Assembly: GCA_012719015.1 (NCBI GenBank) | Contig: JAAYBE010000064.1 | Location: 1-22,962, forward strand | Reading direction: 5' to 3' | DNA: 22,962 nt | Source of the DNA: Actinomycetota bacterium | GTDB taxonomy: Bacteria; Actinomycetota; Thermoleophilia; UBA2241 | Part shown: in pieces, positions 22,032 to 22,962 of the stretch | How the letters are laid out: each line of letters begins with the position of its first letter | Numbering within the stretch: the first letter of the stretch is position 1 | Position numbers and translations under genes: made by a program | The notes under the pieces: model-generated | What the model was told of the DNA's origin: nothing | Databases searched by the model: none | Seen by the model: only the letters and a program-made list of their open reading frames with translations

Positions 22032-22747
22032 CGGCGGCCTATGTCGATGCCGCCAGCGGCGTGAGCGGCGACATGTTCCTCGGAGCCCTCGTGGACGCCG
22101 GTGTCGATCCCGGCGTGCTGCAGCGGGCGGTGGACCGTCTGGGCGTCGACGGCCTGCGTCTCACCGCCGTGACGACCCGGCGCAACGGGGTCGCCGCGAC
22201 CAAGGTCGACGTGACGTATCCCGTCCAGGACGAGGTGCGCGGGCTGCGTGAGGTGCTGGCGATCATCGTCGCGAGCGGGCTGGCGCCGGACGTGGCTGCG
22301 GCGGCCACATCGGTCTTCCGCCGGCTGGCGGCGGCCGAGGCGGTCGTCCACGGCGTCTCCGTGGACGAGGTGCACTTCCACGAGGTCGGCGCGGCGGACG
22401 CGCTGGCCGACGTCGTCGGCACGGCGGCCGGATTGCACGAGCTCGGCGTGACCCGGCTCTTCGTCGGGTCGGTGAACGTGGGATCAGGGACCGTCGCGTG
22501 TGAGCACGGCGTCCTGCCGGTGCCCGCCCCGGCGACGGCGAAGCTGCTCGAGGGGTGGAGGACCCACGTGGCCGGACCGGCCAGAGAGCTCACCACCCCG
22601 ACCGGGGCGGCGCTCCTGACGGCGCTGGGCCGCCAGGTGGCCGCGCCGCCCCGACTGCGCGGACTCACCCGCGGCCGGGGGGCGGGGCGCAGCGATCCGC
22701 CGGGGTGGGCGAACCTGCTGCGGCTGGTCGTCGGGGAGGCCGCCTGA
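22028..22747 (+). CDS. LarC1-like protein (N-terminal half of nickel insertase LarC)
   Basis: The 239-residue product equals the N-terminal domain of LarC. It shows YVDAASGVSGDMFLGALVDAG (residues 5-25), VDEVHFHEVGAADALADVVG with His116/His118, EHGVLPVPAPATAKLL, and RELTTPTGAALL. It stops right after WANLLRLVVGE, which corresponds to the LarC1/LarC2 junction (usually RPNVLRxxLGE). No LarC2 sequence follows in any forward frame; the C-terminal half is instead encoded upstream at 20648. GTG 22028 overlaps the larB stop (GTGA) and has GGAGGAG seven to eight bases upstream. Because the end coincides with the domain boundary and LarC2 is intact elsewhere, this looks like a genuine gene split rather than a truncated pseudogene. 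Confidence 0.88.
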   Translation: MTAAYVDAASGVSGDMFLGALVDAGVDPGVLQRAVDRLGVDGLRLTAVTTRRNGVAATKVDVTYPVQDEVRGLREVLAIIVASGLAPDVAAAATSVFRRLAAAEAVVHGVSVDEVHFHEVGAADALADVVGTAAGLHELGVTRLFVGSVNVGSGTVACEHGVLPVPAPATAKLLEGWRTHVAGPARELTTPTGAALLTALGRQVAAPPRLRGLTRGRGAGRSDPPGWANLLRLVVGEAA

Positions 22748-22802
22748 CCGGCTCCCGCCAGGCGTGCCGACGAGCCCGTCGCGGGCGGCAACGGCGGGTC
22801 CG

Positions 22803-22832
22803 TTGACTCCCTGTCGACGATTTCTATAGACT
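22803..22832 (+). promoter_or_regulatory. Promoter near window end (TTGACT, TATAGA/TAGACT)
   Basis: TTGACT (22803-22808) is followed by TATAGA (22825-22830, spacing 16) or TAGACT (22827-22832, spacing 18) in an unusually A/T-rich patch after larC1. This is the best promoter-like match in the window. Transcription would start near 22837 and read into the structured segment that follows. Confidence 0.65.
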
Positions 22833-22839
22833 ATGTCGT

Positions 22840-22957
22840 GGCTACCCCCGCGGAGGGATGGCCCCAGGCTGACGAACACTTCCCGCGTTGCGCACACAGC
22901 CGGGCTGCCAGTCACCAAGGCAGTCCGGCTTTGTGCATCCAGGTCGAGAGACCAGGG
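22840..22957 (+). ncRNA. Structured RNA or 5' leader, three hairpins, continues past window
   Basis: Downstream of the promoter are three hairpins. H1 (22840-22848 with 22855-22863) has eight pairs and one mismatch. H2 (22892-22909 with 22919-22936) has 17 of 18 positions paired, including one G-U, around a nine-base loop. H3 (22939-22945 with 22950-22956) is closed by a GAGA tetraloop of the GNRA type. Codon third positions here are unlike the genes. The pieces GACGAA and AGAGA...GGTGAGA faintly recall T-box stem I, but the sequence ends too early to judge. It could be a riboswitch-type leader of the next gene or a small RNA. Confidence 0.45.
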
Positions 22958-22962
22958 TGAGA

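Noticed and set aside
22774..22786. GCCCG/CGGGC mini-hairpin after larC1 as a terminator
   Set aside because: Five pairs with a three-base loop and no U-tract; too weak to call, although termination before the 22803 promoter is plausible.
22838..22960. GTG-initiated 40-codon frame at the predicted transcript start, a possible leaderless peptide
   Set aside because: Third codon positions are far less G/C-biased than in the other genes, and the region is better explained by the three hairpins.
22748..22962. LarC2 continuation after larC1 through a frameshift
   Set aside because: None of the forward frames after 22747 shows the LarC2 patterns DDxxGE or KKxRPG, and these occur instead in the gene at 20648.

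Overview
The window is a dense, GC-rich (roughly 70% by eye) bacterial chromosome segment. Every credible gene lies on the + strand, gaps are short, and GTG or TTG starts are frequent. The order rsmD-coaD-SepIVA-like-DUF177-rpmF...rnc-smc-ftsY, with a SepIVA/DivIVA-type coiled-coil protein beside DUF177, points to Actinomycetota. The xerD-deoB-purine nucleoside phosphorylase-pyrimidine phosphorylase block, plsX-acpP beside rnc, and nickel-pincer (lar) genes are more typical of deep-branching lineages such as Thermoleophilia, Rubrobacteria or Coriobacteriia than of Streptomyces-type actinobacteria. The class assignment is inference.

Layout: (1) 1-843, the 3' part of recN (DNA repair). (2) 880-4878, a promoter and long leader, then pyrG (CTP synthase), an M20 metallopeptidase and xerD (tyrosine recombinase). 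(3) 4910-8134, a nucleoside salvage block: deoB, a class I purine nucleoside phosphorylase and a pyrimidine-nucleoside phosphorylase. Both phosphorylases release pentose 1-phosphate, which DeoB isomerises. (4) 8149-10577, rsmD, coaD, a SepIVA-like protein, DUF177 and rpmF. (5) 10653-13067, a BioD-like/DRTGG protein resembling the N-terminal half of long phosphotransacetylases, then plsX and acpP (phospholipid and fatty-acid synthesis). (6) 13088-18565, a long perfect hairpin, rnc, smc and ftsY (RNA processing, chromosome organisation, SRP receptor).

(7) 18615-22747 is the most unusual part. A TTGACA promoter and a foldable leader precede a 593-residue protein that I cannot assign to a family. 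It is followed by nickel-pincer-nucleotide cofactor genes in the order larC2-like, larB, larC1-like. The nickel insertase LarC is therefore encoded as two separate, permuted halves with larB between them, and neither larA nor larE is in the window. The unknown protein is a candidate client of the cofactor, by context only.

(8) 22748-22962 has no convincing gene. It carries a good promoter and three successive hairpins that run into the window edge, consistent with a structured 5' leader or small RNA whose downstream part is missing.

Other points of note are a 22-bp uninterrupted hairpin just upstream of rnc (a possible RNase III autoregulatory site or a terminator), a promoter-like element inside rsmD, and the acyl-phosphate-linked DRTGG protein beside plsX. 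I saw no tRNA, rRNA, insertion sequence or CRISPR array.
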